This document shows positions 55,189 through 64,000 of a DNA stretch of 64,000 bases, in pieces (within the stretch, counting starts at the first letter, position 1; each line of letters begins with the position of its first letter). Source of the stretch: Fragilaria crotonensis. Lineage: Eukaryota; Bacillariophyta; Fragilariophyceae; Fragilariales; Fragilariaceae. The notes under the pieces are model-generated. The model saw nothing but the letters and a program-made list of their open reading frames with translations. It searched no databases and was not told the origin of the DNA. A program made the translations under genes and the position numbers. The stretch is from contig JAKSYS010000134.1 in NCBI GenBank assembly GCA_022925895.1, forward strand, positions 44,946-108,945, written 5' to 3'.

Positions 55189-57192
55189 TCAAATACCAGA
55201 CAACTCTTTCATGAATTTCTCAGTATCATCGCCGATCGATCTTGGATTTGAGGGTGCCGAATTAATAGAGCTTGCAGGTGGCGGTGGCGGCTTGGGAACA
55301 GCGTGCTTGCCTGTTTTCTTCGCGTCGCGTCGTTTTTTCTGTAGGTGGGATGGCATGAGGCCGACAATATCCTTGTCGACCTCAACAACTTTCTTTTGAG
55401 TGCGAGATACTTCTTCGGTAACGACCGGGACGTCATCAGGAGGATCATCCTGTGTAACCAAGTCAATTGGATACGCCCCCTGATCATCATATGCAGGGTA
55501 GGAGGCTGTAACAGGATGGGAGGTTTCGTCATCTCCAATCGGATAAGCTGACTCCGTGTCATCGCCAACTGGGTACGCCGGTGGTTCTTCAAAGTCATCG
55601 AGCGTGTACGCTGGTGGTTCATGAAACTCAGCGACTGGGTATGCTGGTGGTTCGTCAAAGTCTCCTTCTGTAAACGAAGGGGGCTCACCAAAATCAGCCA
55701 ATGGGTATGCCGGTGGTTCTTCAAGGGGAGGGATTGGACCTGGATCAACATGCTCTGGGCCGTGTACTGAATAAGGGACTGGCGCATGTTCGACTGAGAG
55801 TCCCGAACTTCGATCATCGACTGGGCCCAAACTTTCGGCTGGAGTCAGACTTCGGTGGTGCTTCGAAGAGTGATGTACGCCTTCAAGAGCATTTCCTCTC
55901 TGAATTCCATTTTGTTCATCAACTTCAGTAGTTTCATTAAAACTGCCGACCCCATATGTAACCTTATCAGCCATTTGCGGCGAATGAGGAACATTGCTAT
56001 GCACGACATCATCGCTGTTATCCAGGGTGTCGTCCTTCACAGGCCGCAAGGCCGCAATTCGAGCTTGAACGGCATCGTCATCATCTTCTTCTCGATAGGA
56101 ACTTTGATGAAGTTGACGCAGTCTCTCAATGCGAGCTTGCGCGTTGTCAACATCTGGTTCGGCTTTCTTTTTATCAAAGTTGACAGTGTCTATGCGTTGG
56201 AATGGTCCATCCTTTCGTCGCACCATGGTTTGAGGTGGAAAGTACCCGGCTTGTTGCCACTGTAATAGATGTTGAGCCGTATATGGCCCTTGGATGTTGT
56301 TGAAGCTGTCTAGATAGAACCACTCCAATTCTGTTTCTGGTTCCGTCGGTCGTCGTTTGGATTTCTCCACTCCTTCTTCCAAATCTAAATTATTTTGTTG
56401 AAGCTCGTACTCCACTTCTTCATTCGAAGCCCAAATATCTGCAGCAAGCTTTCGCTTTCGGTTGCGAGTGACTGCCGCACTTGGCTTTGGTAGTGGAGGA
56501 GGCACAGTAGGAGGATCGTTCTTGGGAGGCGGAGGAGGTGGGATCGGGGATTGCTGCGGTCGGGATCCATCAGCCGAAGGGTGTCGAGTCGGATGCCATT
56601 GCTGTCTAGGAGGAGGAGGAGGAGGAGGAGGCGGTGGTGGTGGCGGCGGCGGTGGATACACTTGCGGAGGAGCAGCGTCAACCTTCTGGACAGACGGTCC
56701 ATCCTGGCCGTATCCTGAGATGTACTGGGGCTGTGATTTCAGGTGTTCCCTGATTGCTTCTTCTTCCAATCCAGGAACAACAGCCTCGTCCTTGTTGGAT
56801 GTTGTACCTCCTCCACGTCGATGATAAAGGCGCATCTTTCCAGGCGGTGGTGCACCAAAAGGGTTCATCGTTGCATCATAATACACGGACTTGCGCGGAT
56901 CGTCCAGTTCGGTTAGAGGCCTTGCATCTGCGGTCGGCTTTTTGGGACGGTTCGCTGCAGCCTCCTTAACTAATCTAAGCTCCTTTTGGAGTCTCTGTAA
57001 CTTCATTGTTTCGCCATGATTTCTTGTGCCGCGTCGTTCCAATTCCTTGATCTGCTCGTTGATTTCACTGACAGTCTTGGTCTCAACCACTTGAGCGTCT
57101 CTCGCGCTGATTCTCGCCTTCTTGTTCTTTTCCAGCTCTTTCTTATGTTTCTGACGGCGATATACGTCTATAGGATTGTTTTTGCTCGTCAT
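55189..57192 (-). CDS. WBP11-domain and GYF-domain splicing factor (667 aa)
   Basis: Single exon. Residues ~1-80 (MTSKNNPIDVYRRQKHKKEL, basic and helical) match the N-terminal domain of WBP11, a nuclear spliceosome-associated protein. A region with NPFGAPPPGKMRLYHRRGG follows, then a run of about 16 Pro (near residue 185) and other Pro clusters that would bind WW or GYF domains. A GYF domain lies near 295-345 (EWFYLDSFNNIQGPYTAQHL, LQWQQAGYFPPQTMVRRKDG, PFQRID), itself a reader of Pro-rich ligands such as those in spliceosomal proteins. An acidic region with five or six repeats of the form EPPAYPxxDF follows at ~495-575. The C-terminus is basic (SHLQKKRRDAKKTG). The role is inferred as pre-mRNA splicing in the nucleus. 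WBP11 and GYF domains are usually on separate proteins. Confidence 0.88.
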   Translation of the reverse strand: MTSKNNPIDVYRRQKHKKELEKNKKARISARDAQVVETKTVSEINEQIKELERRGTRNHGETMKLQRLQKELRLVKEAAANRPKKPTADARPLTELDDPRKSVYYDATMNPFGAPPPGKMRLYHRRGGGTTSNKDEAVVPGLEEEAIREHLKSQPQYISGYGQDGPSVQKVDAAPPQVYPPPPPPPPPPPPPPPPRQQWHPTRHPSADGSRPQQSPIPPPPPPKNDPPTVPPPLPKPSAAVTRNRKRKLAADIWASNEEVEYELQQNNLDLEEGVEKSKRRPTEPETELEWFYLDSFNNIQGPYTAQHLLQWQQAGYFPPQTMVRRKDGPFQRIDTVNFDKKKAEPDVDNAQARIERLRQLHQSSYREEDDDDAVQARIAALRPVKDDTLDNSDDVVHSNVPHSPQMADKVTYGVGSFNETTEVDEQNGIQRGNALEGVHHSSKHHRSLTPAESLGPVDDRSSGLSVEHAPVPYSVHGPEHVDPGPIPPLEEPPAYPLADFGEPPSFTEGDFDEPPAYPVAEFHEPPAYTLDDFEEPPAYPVGDDTESAYPIGDDETSHPVTASYPAYDDQGAYPIDLVTQDDPPDDVPVVTEEVSRTQKKVVEVDKDIVGLMPSHLQKKRRDAKKTGKHAVPKPPPPPASSINSAPSNPRSIGDDTEKFMKELSGI

Positions 57193-57620
57193 CTTGGTGG
57201 CATCGAATGGATTGGCTCGATGTTTACCTCAAGACTTTTGTCATCATGGTCACCCACTAATCGGTGTCGTTCGCAACTTCACTACTCGAACCCTATGCAT
57301 AATTCTTGTGGACGGTATGCATACTACCGTATGATAGTCGAGAAGTCGAGTATGGGACGCGATTGTAGCAGAATGAAGGAAATGACGTCAAGAATTTGTC
57401 GTAGAATTTGACTTTTTGGAATCTTGATTTTCATGTTTCACGTGAAGTAATTTTTCAAGAAGCTCGAAGTCAAAACTAAGTCAAAGATGAACAACATGAA
57501 CCAGCCCGACATCTGTTTGAACAAGAATAAAAGTCTTATTGCTTTGATGTGCTTATAACATTGAATACCCACAACTTATGTCCCAATTCACCACAATTTT
57601 ACCATTTTATAGTCAATTCA
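57193..57620. promoter_or_regulatory. Upstream region of the WBP11-like gene
   Basis: About 430 bases; no recognisable motif beyond AT-rich sequence. A repeated block begins at 57621. Confidence 0.3.
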
Positions 57621-58165
57621 ATGGTTGGTTTGTTTTCATTGCTTGGTGAGTCCCTGATGATGCTTGCTTTGCCTTGCTTTAATCTGTGTTGCCAAGGAAT
57701 GCTGACTTACTCCCTCACTCATCGTTCTGTGGGATTCAGAAGCATTCTTGTTCTTATAGTAGTTTCCCAGCCAAAGCCTGTGGACATTTTATGGCTGGTA
57801 ATGCCATGGTTTGTTTGTTTTCTTTGCCTCAGTCCATTAGTAGCTATGTTGTTTGCTTTGCTTTGCTTTAATCCAAAGTGCCAACAAGGAATGCTGACTC
57901 ACTCTGTCTCTACATTGTTCAGTTGGATCCAGAAGCATTCTTGTTCTTATAAGTTTTGCAGCCAAAGCCAGCGGACATTTTATGACAACATCATGGTTTG
58001 TTTCTAGTTTTTGTTGCTTCAGTCCCTGGCTGATGTTGCTTGCTTTGCTTTGCTTTGCTTTAATCTAAAAGACCAAGGAATGCTGACGCACTCCATCTTT
58101 TTATTGTTCAGTAGGATCCAGAAGTGTTGTTTTTATAAGTTTCCCGTGCAGCTGAAGCCTGAGGA
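57621..58165. repeat. Three imperfect tandem copies, period about 186 bp
   Basis: Each unit contains ATGGTTTGTTT, then TTGCTTTGCTTTAATC, CAAGGAATGCTGACTCACTC, GGATCCAGAAGCATTC, TTGTTCTTATAAGTTT and CAGCCAAAGCC. Units begin near 57621, 57806 and 57993. The long frame over them (57549-58007) is repeat translation, not a gene. Confidence 0.85.
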
Positions 58166-60752
58166 GGAGAATAATATTTGAGATGCCATCACAACTTATT
58201 CTTTTCTTCCCTTGTACTTCAGCCATCATTTGCCTATGTTCTAGAGCATCAAGCAATGTATTTAGTGTGTTGTTATTGAAATGTGTCAATTTGTAGATTG
58301 TTCTGCGTTTATGTTCAGCATTCCGATACATAGACGAGGAATATAGGTCTAGTACTACTACTCGAGAAAAATGACACGCAAAGTGAATGCCCTAGTTATG
58401 ACAAAACAACCATCAAGCTCCTCTCTATCTTCAACTTCTTCTTTTTATTGCGCATTTCATCTGAATGTTTGATTTATTGATACTAGTTGACCTCCCCTGT
58501 AGTGGGTAAGTAGATTTCTTTTTGTTGATGCTGTCATAGCAGGTTCTTCACTGTGTTCTAAGTGATTGCTTAGTATATACACATGATCATTCATATTCAA
58601 ATCATGCTGGGGTCCCTATCCTCAATTAGTACCTCAAATTCCGCAACAACATATCTATTGCAGCTTTGCTTGATACGTCAAGAATTATTTATTCAAGAAG
58701 TTTGTCTCCCCAGTCATCTTCTGACAGTAGATAGATTGTGGTGGCCTGGTGCGTCAAGCAAGATTACTGTTTCCCTGGATGCCACAACAGATGGAGCAAA
58801 CTTTAACAGTGAATGCAGCAAAAGATGTGATTTGTGTTCACATTTTGTCTACATTATCTTCAACCAAACCTGACAATCTTCATCCTAAGCACAAATGACG
58901 AAGCAAGATAACCAGACCCAAAAGAATGAAGAGACTGGCTGGGGCCGCGGCTTACAGTCGTACAGGTTTAAATAAAAGAATATGCAATTCAGTTTGAAAA
59001 ATTATTATCTGATCCACAAGCTTCCTATGTTGTCATGTTTATGAATAATAGGTGACAGCCACCACCTAATCCGATCCAACAGGTACCGTACCCCACCAAC
59101 CCTTTTTCCCTGATAAACTACTAGGTGAAGTAGTAGTAGCAAAGTTCTGAGTGCTGGCAACAATCCGCTAGTAACTTTGCAATTCCAGTTACTTTGAACT
59201 CCGAGGGTTGCAGCACATCACTCCTGAACACCTTCAATACTCCACGTCGCAAAAAGATGCTTAATAGAGCTACCAGTAATTTCACCCACCATCATGGGAC
59301 GCTGGGGAATTTAATGAATGACTTTTGAAGTCTCGTAATCTCTGCAAACATTCATGTTCAATATTCCTCACTGTAGGAGTGTTCAACACTGTGTTATCTA
59401 GGATGTAAATGAGAGTGATTCCGTCACAATTCTGTCAAAATCTCTAAATCACCTTCACCTCCTATTGGGTGAAATTTATGGCAGTACTAGAGCACAGTAC
59501 AGTAGTTGTTGCATTGCCATGTGAATGTGCTGCTCATCAATTGCATAACAATATTGAGAGATCCTCCGGTGGCATTGACCGTCGTGGCAATAGGATCAAA
59601 TTGAGTCATGCAAATCCTCAGCAGACTGTCATGAGGTATGCCGGCATGCTTTTTACATGATTTTTCAGCGCTTCCTTTTTGTTGCTGGTTGATCTCTTGC
59701 TCAAGAAGCAATGATGCAGCACCAGCTTAAATGCTTGAAAGTCCAATGTTCCTCCCATACGCCCCACCATCATAAGGAAATGGCTGATGAACTTGATGGT
59801 GACCTCATTTTTTGAATGTTAAGGACAGGAGCATGATTCTGTATGAGTGAAATATTAAGAAAACTCATTAAAACTTGTTCGAGGACATGCAATTGATGCT
59901 GGTATGGTCCAAGCCATACATCACAATTACGTTAAGCAAGACCAGACTTGGCAACCCGACAATTGCGTCAGTTTTGACAGAAGAATAAAGTTAGAAGGCC
60001 AATTTCAGCATGTGATGGAATGCATCCTTCATTTACTATTTTTATGAATGACAAGTGACTATGTGAATAGTAGGCAATAGTAGGTAGAGGTAGATAACCA
60101 GCATTTATTCTGGGATCCAAGCTAAAGTTAACACAAAAAAACCCTATTTGGCGGTGCCCTGCAATATCCAGCAATCAGTTTGATGAAACTTGAGTATTGT
60201 ATAGACTTCTGAACATAGAAAGGATATTGGCACTTGGTCAGGTCAGGGCAACTTACATTGACAACTTGGCCATGCTCAACTCGGCGTTGTCTGGAGTCTG
60301 GGAAATCATCGTTGCTGACGTCTGAACGAAGCCCAGGAAAAAGAACCATATTCCAGATGTCGCATTCTTCGCCTCAGTTTCTTTTTCAGGTAAGGATGAC
60401 AATCAGATCCGAACAAAAAAGAAACCAGAACTCGACCAAAAAGCTCCTTCAACTTGAAGCCGTTTCTAATTTTAGTACAGAGTGTTTCGTGGGCAACGTG
60501 TTCTCGTCGATTCGGTATTTGCGGTATGCAGGCTTATCTTGAAGTTGAACTTGTAAAAATCCTAACAGGTAGATTTTATAGGGAAATCTCTTGTTAATTG
60601 TTTGAATGGTTCGGACGATGAGTGAATTCTTGAAGGAGAAGGTGACGGAATGAGAATCCATGTAGCCGATTCTTCGACTCTCTGGAAGTACGTATGGGAC
60701 TTTGCTAGGACGAATTTCACCGAATGCAGGAACGTAAAATTTTCTTGCGAAG
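58166..60752. other. Gene-poor region
   Basis: About 2.6 kb without a supported gene. Short frames at 58583, 59469 and 60234 lack motifs. Texture resembles the interior of the nested element (AT-rich, many CAATCATC/TTGCTT words), so old unclassified repeat DNA is likely. Confidence 0.45.
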
Positions 60753-61865
60753 ATGTCTCGAAGGGCCTCGTGTGAGTTATTCCGTCGCAGCCCCCCTTTG
60801 AACATCAGTCAGCACTCAGCACCAAAGCATCCTCCCACAAAAAATTTGCGGCAACAGCGTAGAATGCAATTCCTTGTTCGAAGCAACACTCTCTTTGACA
60901 TGAACGTTCGAGCAAACACAACCTGTATACCTGAACCTGTGACCCCCACTGCCTTGGACGTTCTGTGCGGCACTGGCGTCGAGCGCATCAATCAACCGGG
61001 CAACGAGCTCTTCGATGCAGTTGTCATGAAGTACGTTGAGAAATACCTCCGTGCCGAGTCGAAGAGAGAGAAAATGGCAATTTCGAAGGGAGCTCTCGAT
61101 GAACTGGCTTCTTCAGGGGTGAGATTCCTCAAGAAACACCCCGTCCATCAATGCTGGTACGAGGCCGACGCCAAGGTTGGAAGAGACAGGATCGGTCACT
61201 TCCTACGCCACCACATCCCGAAATCAGCTAAAGACGATCAACGGTGCCATAACATAAGGCGAGCGCCCCGCCCTTCGCCGTGTGTCCGACCTCTCTCCGT
61301 TTTCTCCAATTCTCTTCGCGCGACTTTCGATATTGTTGGTAAAGAAGCGATCGATGAGATTCGTTCCGTTAGACGCACTGCACCAATGGATCAGACACAA
61401 ACCTTGGATTATCCGGCCACACCATGGACAACCTCAAGTTACAAACCACCAACATTCAATGACCGAAATATCAATATCGTTTCAGCATCTTTATCCTCAT
61501 TTTGCTCCAAAGAGAAGGGGCTTTCTGGTTTGTTCCCACCAAATCAAGGGTCCGCAGGGTTTCCATGTTCCTCTGCTACACTGATGGGGTACCTGGATAA
61601 GAACTTCGATGGGAATACCAGTCTGCTGGACCGTGACCAATGGGATTTTTCTAATGACCCTCGGTTTTCTGCCTCTAGTTTCGAGTCAGTTCCTTCCGAG
61701 AAACATGTTGGTACGGATGCTGTAAGGCACTCCTTGCCTCCCTCTGGCCAGCCATGTTTGATTGTTGATGACAGGGATCATCCCGACTCTGATCTCGAAA
61801 ACGACCTTGTTGATTTGTTTGATGATGCAGATCTTGCAGAATGCCTTGATTGGCAATTGCAATAG
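60753..61865 (+). CDS. DUF6824 domain protein (370 aa), second in window
   Basis: Single exon. After ~60 basic/polar residues, the DUF6824 module spans ~66-160: TALDVLCGTGVERINQPGNE, LFDAVVMKYVEKYLRAESKR, MAISKGALDELASSGVRFLK, CWYEADAKVGRDRIGHFLRH. Relative to the copy at 15427 the signature GRGG is changed to GTGV and HPGN to QPGN. The remaining 200 residues are Ser/Pro-rich and disordered, closing with an acidic amphipathic segment (ENDLVDLFDDADLAECLDWQ) that resembles a transcription-activation motif. The start at 60753 is the first ATG in frame; later Mets at 60867 and 60900 would also keep the domain. Function unknown; a regulatory role is inference. Confidence 0.8.
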   Translation: MSRRASCELFRRSPPLNISQHSAPKHPPTKNLRQQRRMQFLVRSNTLFDMNVRANTTCIPEPVTPTALDVLCGTGVERINQPGNELFDAVVMKYVEKYLRAESKREKMAISKGALDELASSGVRFLKKHPVHQCWYEADAKVGRDRIGHFLRHHIPKSAKDDQRCHNIRRAPRPSPCVRPLSVFSNSLRATFDIVGKEAIDEIRSVRRTAPMDQTQTLDYPATPWTTSSYKPPTFNDRNINIVSASLSSFCSKEKGLSGLFPPNQGSAGFPCSSATLMGYLDKNFDGNTSLLDRDQWDFSNDPRFSASSFESVPSEKHVGTDAVRHSLPPSGQPCLIVDDRDHPDSDLENDLVDLFDDADLAECLDWQLQ

Positions 61866-62416
61866 AAAGCTTGCTTAAGTTAACGACGGGTTGGTCTTCA
61901 GTCGACGACTTCCCGTCCCTCAAGTTGGTTTGTTTCACATTCGTAGACACGGGCAAAATGTCCTATTAGGTCGAAAGTTCGAGGCGGATTTATACTCCGA
62001 TTGTAAAGCTGAGTAAACTAGACATCCCACGATCTGCCACGTATGATATGTTCTGAAAATGCGGGCGACAAGGACATCTCATATCGTGGTACTTAAGGGG
62101 TAGTTGATGTCCGCACATCCAAGAAACCACCTCGGCGAACGGGAGGCCCTCGTGGAATGGATATTCATGATGTAACAGCCATAACAAATCCTTGATGGAA
62201 GAGTGTGATAAATATCGAGAAACGTCGACAAGAAGTGCAATTTCCGATGAGAAATCTGTGACTCATCGGTCATCGGAATTCCAACAGTTCAACATGAAAC
62301 GATTACAGCCAGAATACTACCATGTACATGTATTAAGAGTACCACAAAATACTGCTGGTACTGATACTTGAGTATCAGCCACTTATGCATACTTCAGAAC
62401 CACAAGATCCGAAGGC
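61866..62416. other. Spacer before the hAT-like miniature elements
   Basis: About 550 bases; no gene. Ends at the first copy of the target CCCATGAC. Confidence 0.4.
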
Positions 62417-62424
62417 CCCATGAC

Positions 62425-63333
62425 CAGGCCACTTCAAATGTGGCGTTTGGGAAAGAAAACCACAATTAAACCGCAATTAACTTTCTGGTGACGCCACAAA
62501 TAAGAGCAATTTTTACGTAGAATCTCTTCTATGTCGTATTTATATGCGTACATATTTCCCATAGAATTCGAAGACAATGGCCCAAAACGAATGGCAGCAT
62601 TCAATAAAGGCCATGTCATTCTTGCATGCAGCCTCACAGTATCTGAGCTAGCACAATTACAGAGGCTTCATTTTTTCCCGCCTGTCAATTTGTTCACATT
62701 TTGGTTGGTGTGAAGCGAGGATTGGTGGTGCCTAACACAAAGCGACAGCCAACACCAGCTTGTGAAACTGCGCGGGTCAGCATTCGCTAATTTTGACCAA
62801 CTTCAATTCAATCAATTGTCAGCCTGCGGCTGGAGCCTGCAGCATGTCAAGCTGATTGAACTAGCTAGATCTGTGCTCAGCATACAAGTGTGACCTGATT
62901 TTAACCAGTTCCTTGTCCTGTGCAACAATGCAAAAACCACTTTCAAACAAGGTTAGGGTCAGTATGCTCTTGAAAGGTTCAAGCCCTTGAAGGCCTTCTG
63001 TAGAGAACTAGCAACTGTGCTCCCAAGAACATCCAGAACTGTCAAAATGACTTCTCTGTTGTCAAATGAGAGAAGGACAATTGTTGGATGCTGTGGGGCT
63101 CGTCCTCACGGATGACTTTTCTCTCAAAGGCAATTGTATGCCTAAACAGCTCACAAGACTGCAATCCATGACCTTTTACTGCATAGGTGTATCAAGGGTT
63201 TTTACTCAGCTTTAGACAAGAAGATAAGGTGTAATTTAACAGTGACCGCTTTTAGCCGCTATTAACTTTCTGGTGGCGCCACAAATAGCTTATTTGCGGT
63301 ATTTGTGGCGTGCGCCACATTTGAAGTGGCCTG
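62425..63333. mobile_element. hAT-like miniature element 1 (909 bp)
   Basis: Ends are CAGGCCACTTCAAATGTGGC at 62425 and the exact complement ending GAAGTGGCCTG at 63333, followed inward by related blocks (AACTTTCTGGTGACGCCACA on the left and CTTTCTGGTGGCGCCACA in the right part). Flanks carry the 8-bp direct repeat CCCATGAC at 62417-62424 and 63334-63341. Eight-base duplications and CAGG ends fit the hAT superfamily. No transposase is encoded; the interior is AT-rich filler. Confidence 0.85.
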
Positions 63334-63348
63334 CCCATGACCCATGAC

Positions 63349-64000
63349 CAGGCCACTTTAATAGTGGCGGACGCCACTATTACCACTATTAAGCTAATAG
63401 TGGCGCCGTCAGAAAGTTAATAGTGGCTAATAGTGGTCACGTGCCAGTGTACGCCAGAAACACTACTACAGTAGGAGCTACAGATACAAGTAGTAGTCTA
63501 CGGTAGGAATACGCTGGATTGAAGCATTGTAAACTGCTTGGAATGTAGTAGAATGCAGAATGCCATCCACCAAAAGAAAGTCTATAAGACCAGTTCAGCA
63601 ATCATTCCTCACTTTACTTCAGAGAAGTCACTCTCAACAATTGATGTCCCTGGAAACAATGCAGTGGCTAAGAAGCCTCCACTCAAAGTTCACATCATGA
63701 CTGAAATGTAAATAGAATGGATGTGAAACTGAAACTACTGACTGTGCTGTCTGTGCATCCACTTGCTCACATACTGTGAGGCCATATGCAATGGCATGGC
63801 CTTCATTGAACAGTGTCTTCTGCTCTTGTTTGGAGTCATGATCAATGAAGTGTGTACTATGTACTAGTACTGTACTAGTGAAGTTAAGGCGTGCAAATGC
63901 GCCGTAGTATGTATTCTACGTAAAAAAACTCGTTAATAGTGGCGCCACCAGAAAGGTTAATAGTGGCTAATAGTGGTTTTTCCCAGAAAATGCCACTATT
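63349..64000. mobile_element. hAT-like miniature element 2, right end outside window
   Basis: Starts CAGGCCACTTTAATAGTGGC at 63349, directly after another CCCATGAC (63341-63348), which overlaps the duplication of element 1 by one base. The last ~75 bases of the window are an inverted relative of the element ends (GTTAATAGTGGCGCCACCAG near 63933, then TGCCACTATT at 63991-64000), so the right terminus is reached within a few bases of the edge. Internal GTGGC/GCCAC words are arranged as repeated short inverted repeats. No coding sequence. Confidence 0.75.

Noticed and set aside
55209-55817. 202-codon minus-strand frame in the WBP11-like gene
   Set aside because: Another frame of the EPPAYP repeats on the same strand; the main frame has clear domains.
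56462-56824. Gly-rich plus-strand frame (120 codons)
   Set aside because: Antisense of the poly-Pro tract.
57549-58007. 152-codon frame with Trp/Cys-rich protein
   Set aside because: Translation of the 186-bp tandem repeats; repeats drift in frame between units.
1-64000. tRNA, rRNA and small nuclear RNA genes
   Set aside because: Looked for B-box GGTTCGANTCC, CCA-end stems and conserved rRNA words by eye; none convincing. A covariance-model scan would be decisive.

Overview
The window looks like nuclear DNA of a diatom, most likely a pennate (raphid) species. The reasons are mixed: two proteins carry the DVLCGxG...PGN domain (DUF6824) that is abundant in diatoms; a plastid FKBP has an N-terminal leader with a diatom-type SAF motif; spliced genes have single short GT-AG introns of 74-121 bp; and the mobile elements resemble families familiar from diatom genomes. 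I cannot name the species from sequence alone. Only about a third of the window is cellular coding sequence. The rest is transposon DNA and intergenic spacers unusually rich in GTAC/AGTACT-type motifs.

Layout. 1-3.3 kb: decayed non-LTR retrotransposon (RT, RNase H, CCHC-like zinc motif), running off the left edge and abutting a truncated hAT transposase on the minus strand (3.3-5.0 kb). 6.38-9.95 kb: complete TA-flanked DDE transposon with a frameshifted transposase. 10.35-12.2 kb: membrane-anchored UDP-glucuronate decarboxylase (2 exons). 12.6-14.7 kb: two tandem MgtC/SapB-family membrane proteins of identical length. 15.4-16.8 kb: DUF6824 protein. 18.5-18.8 kb: small protein with a PP1-docking-like motif. 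19.35-30.27 kb: PIF/Harbinger element with intact 24-bp ends and a TAA duplication, interrupted inside its ORF1 by a second, 6.7-kb TA-flanked element. 31.1-31.7 kb: possible three-exon small gene. 32.2-39.7 kb: three paralogues of an uncharacterised domain, all with one phase-0 intron at the same codon. 41.1-43.8 kb: intact pogo-like transposase gene. 45.6-46.5 kb: secreted trypsin. 47.3-48.1 kb: plastid-targeted FKBP. 48.85-53.8 kb: an inverted pair of TKL-like kinase copies (one intact, one broken) around a 1.08-kb Mutator-like foldback element with 9-bp target duplication. 55.2-57.2 kb: WBP11/GYF splicing-factor protein. 60.75-61.9 kb: second DUF6824 protein. 62.4-64.0 kb: two hAT-like miniature elements inserted side by side at the same 8-bp target, the second cut by the window edge.

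The cellular genes do not form a pathway or operon; they are independent eukaryotic genes. The most informative parts of the window are the element ends: five elements can be delimited to the base, and one nested insertion can be shown to restore an open reading frame when removed. The most interesting cellular loci are the three-gene cluster of an undescribed domain, the MgtC tandem pair in a eukaryote, and the fusion of a WBP11 N-domain with a GYF domain.
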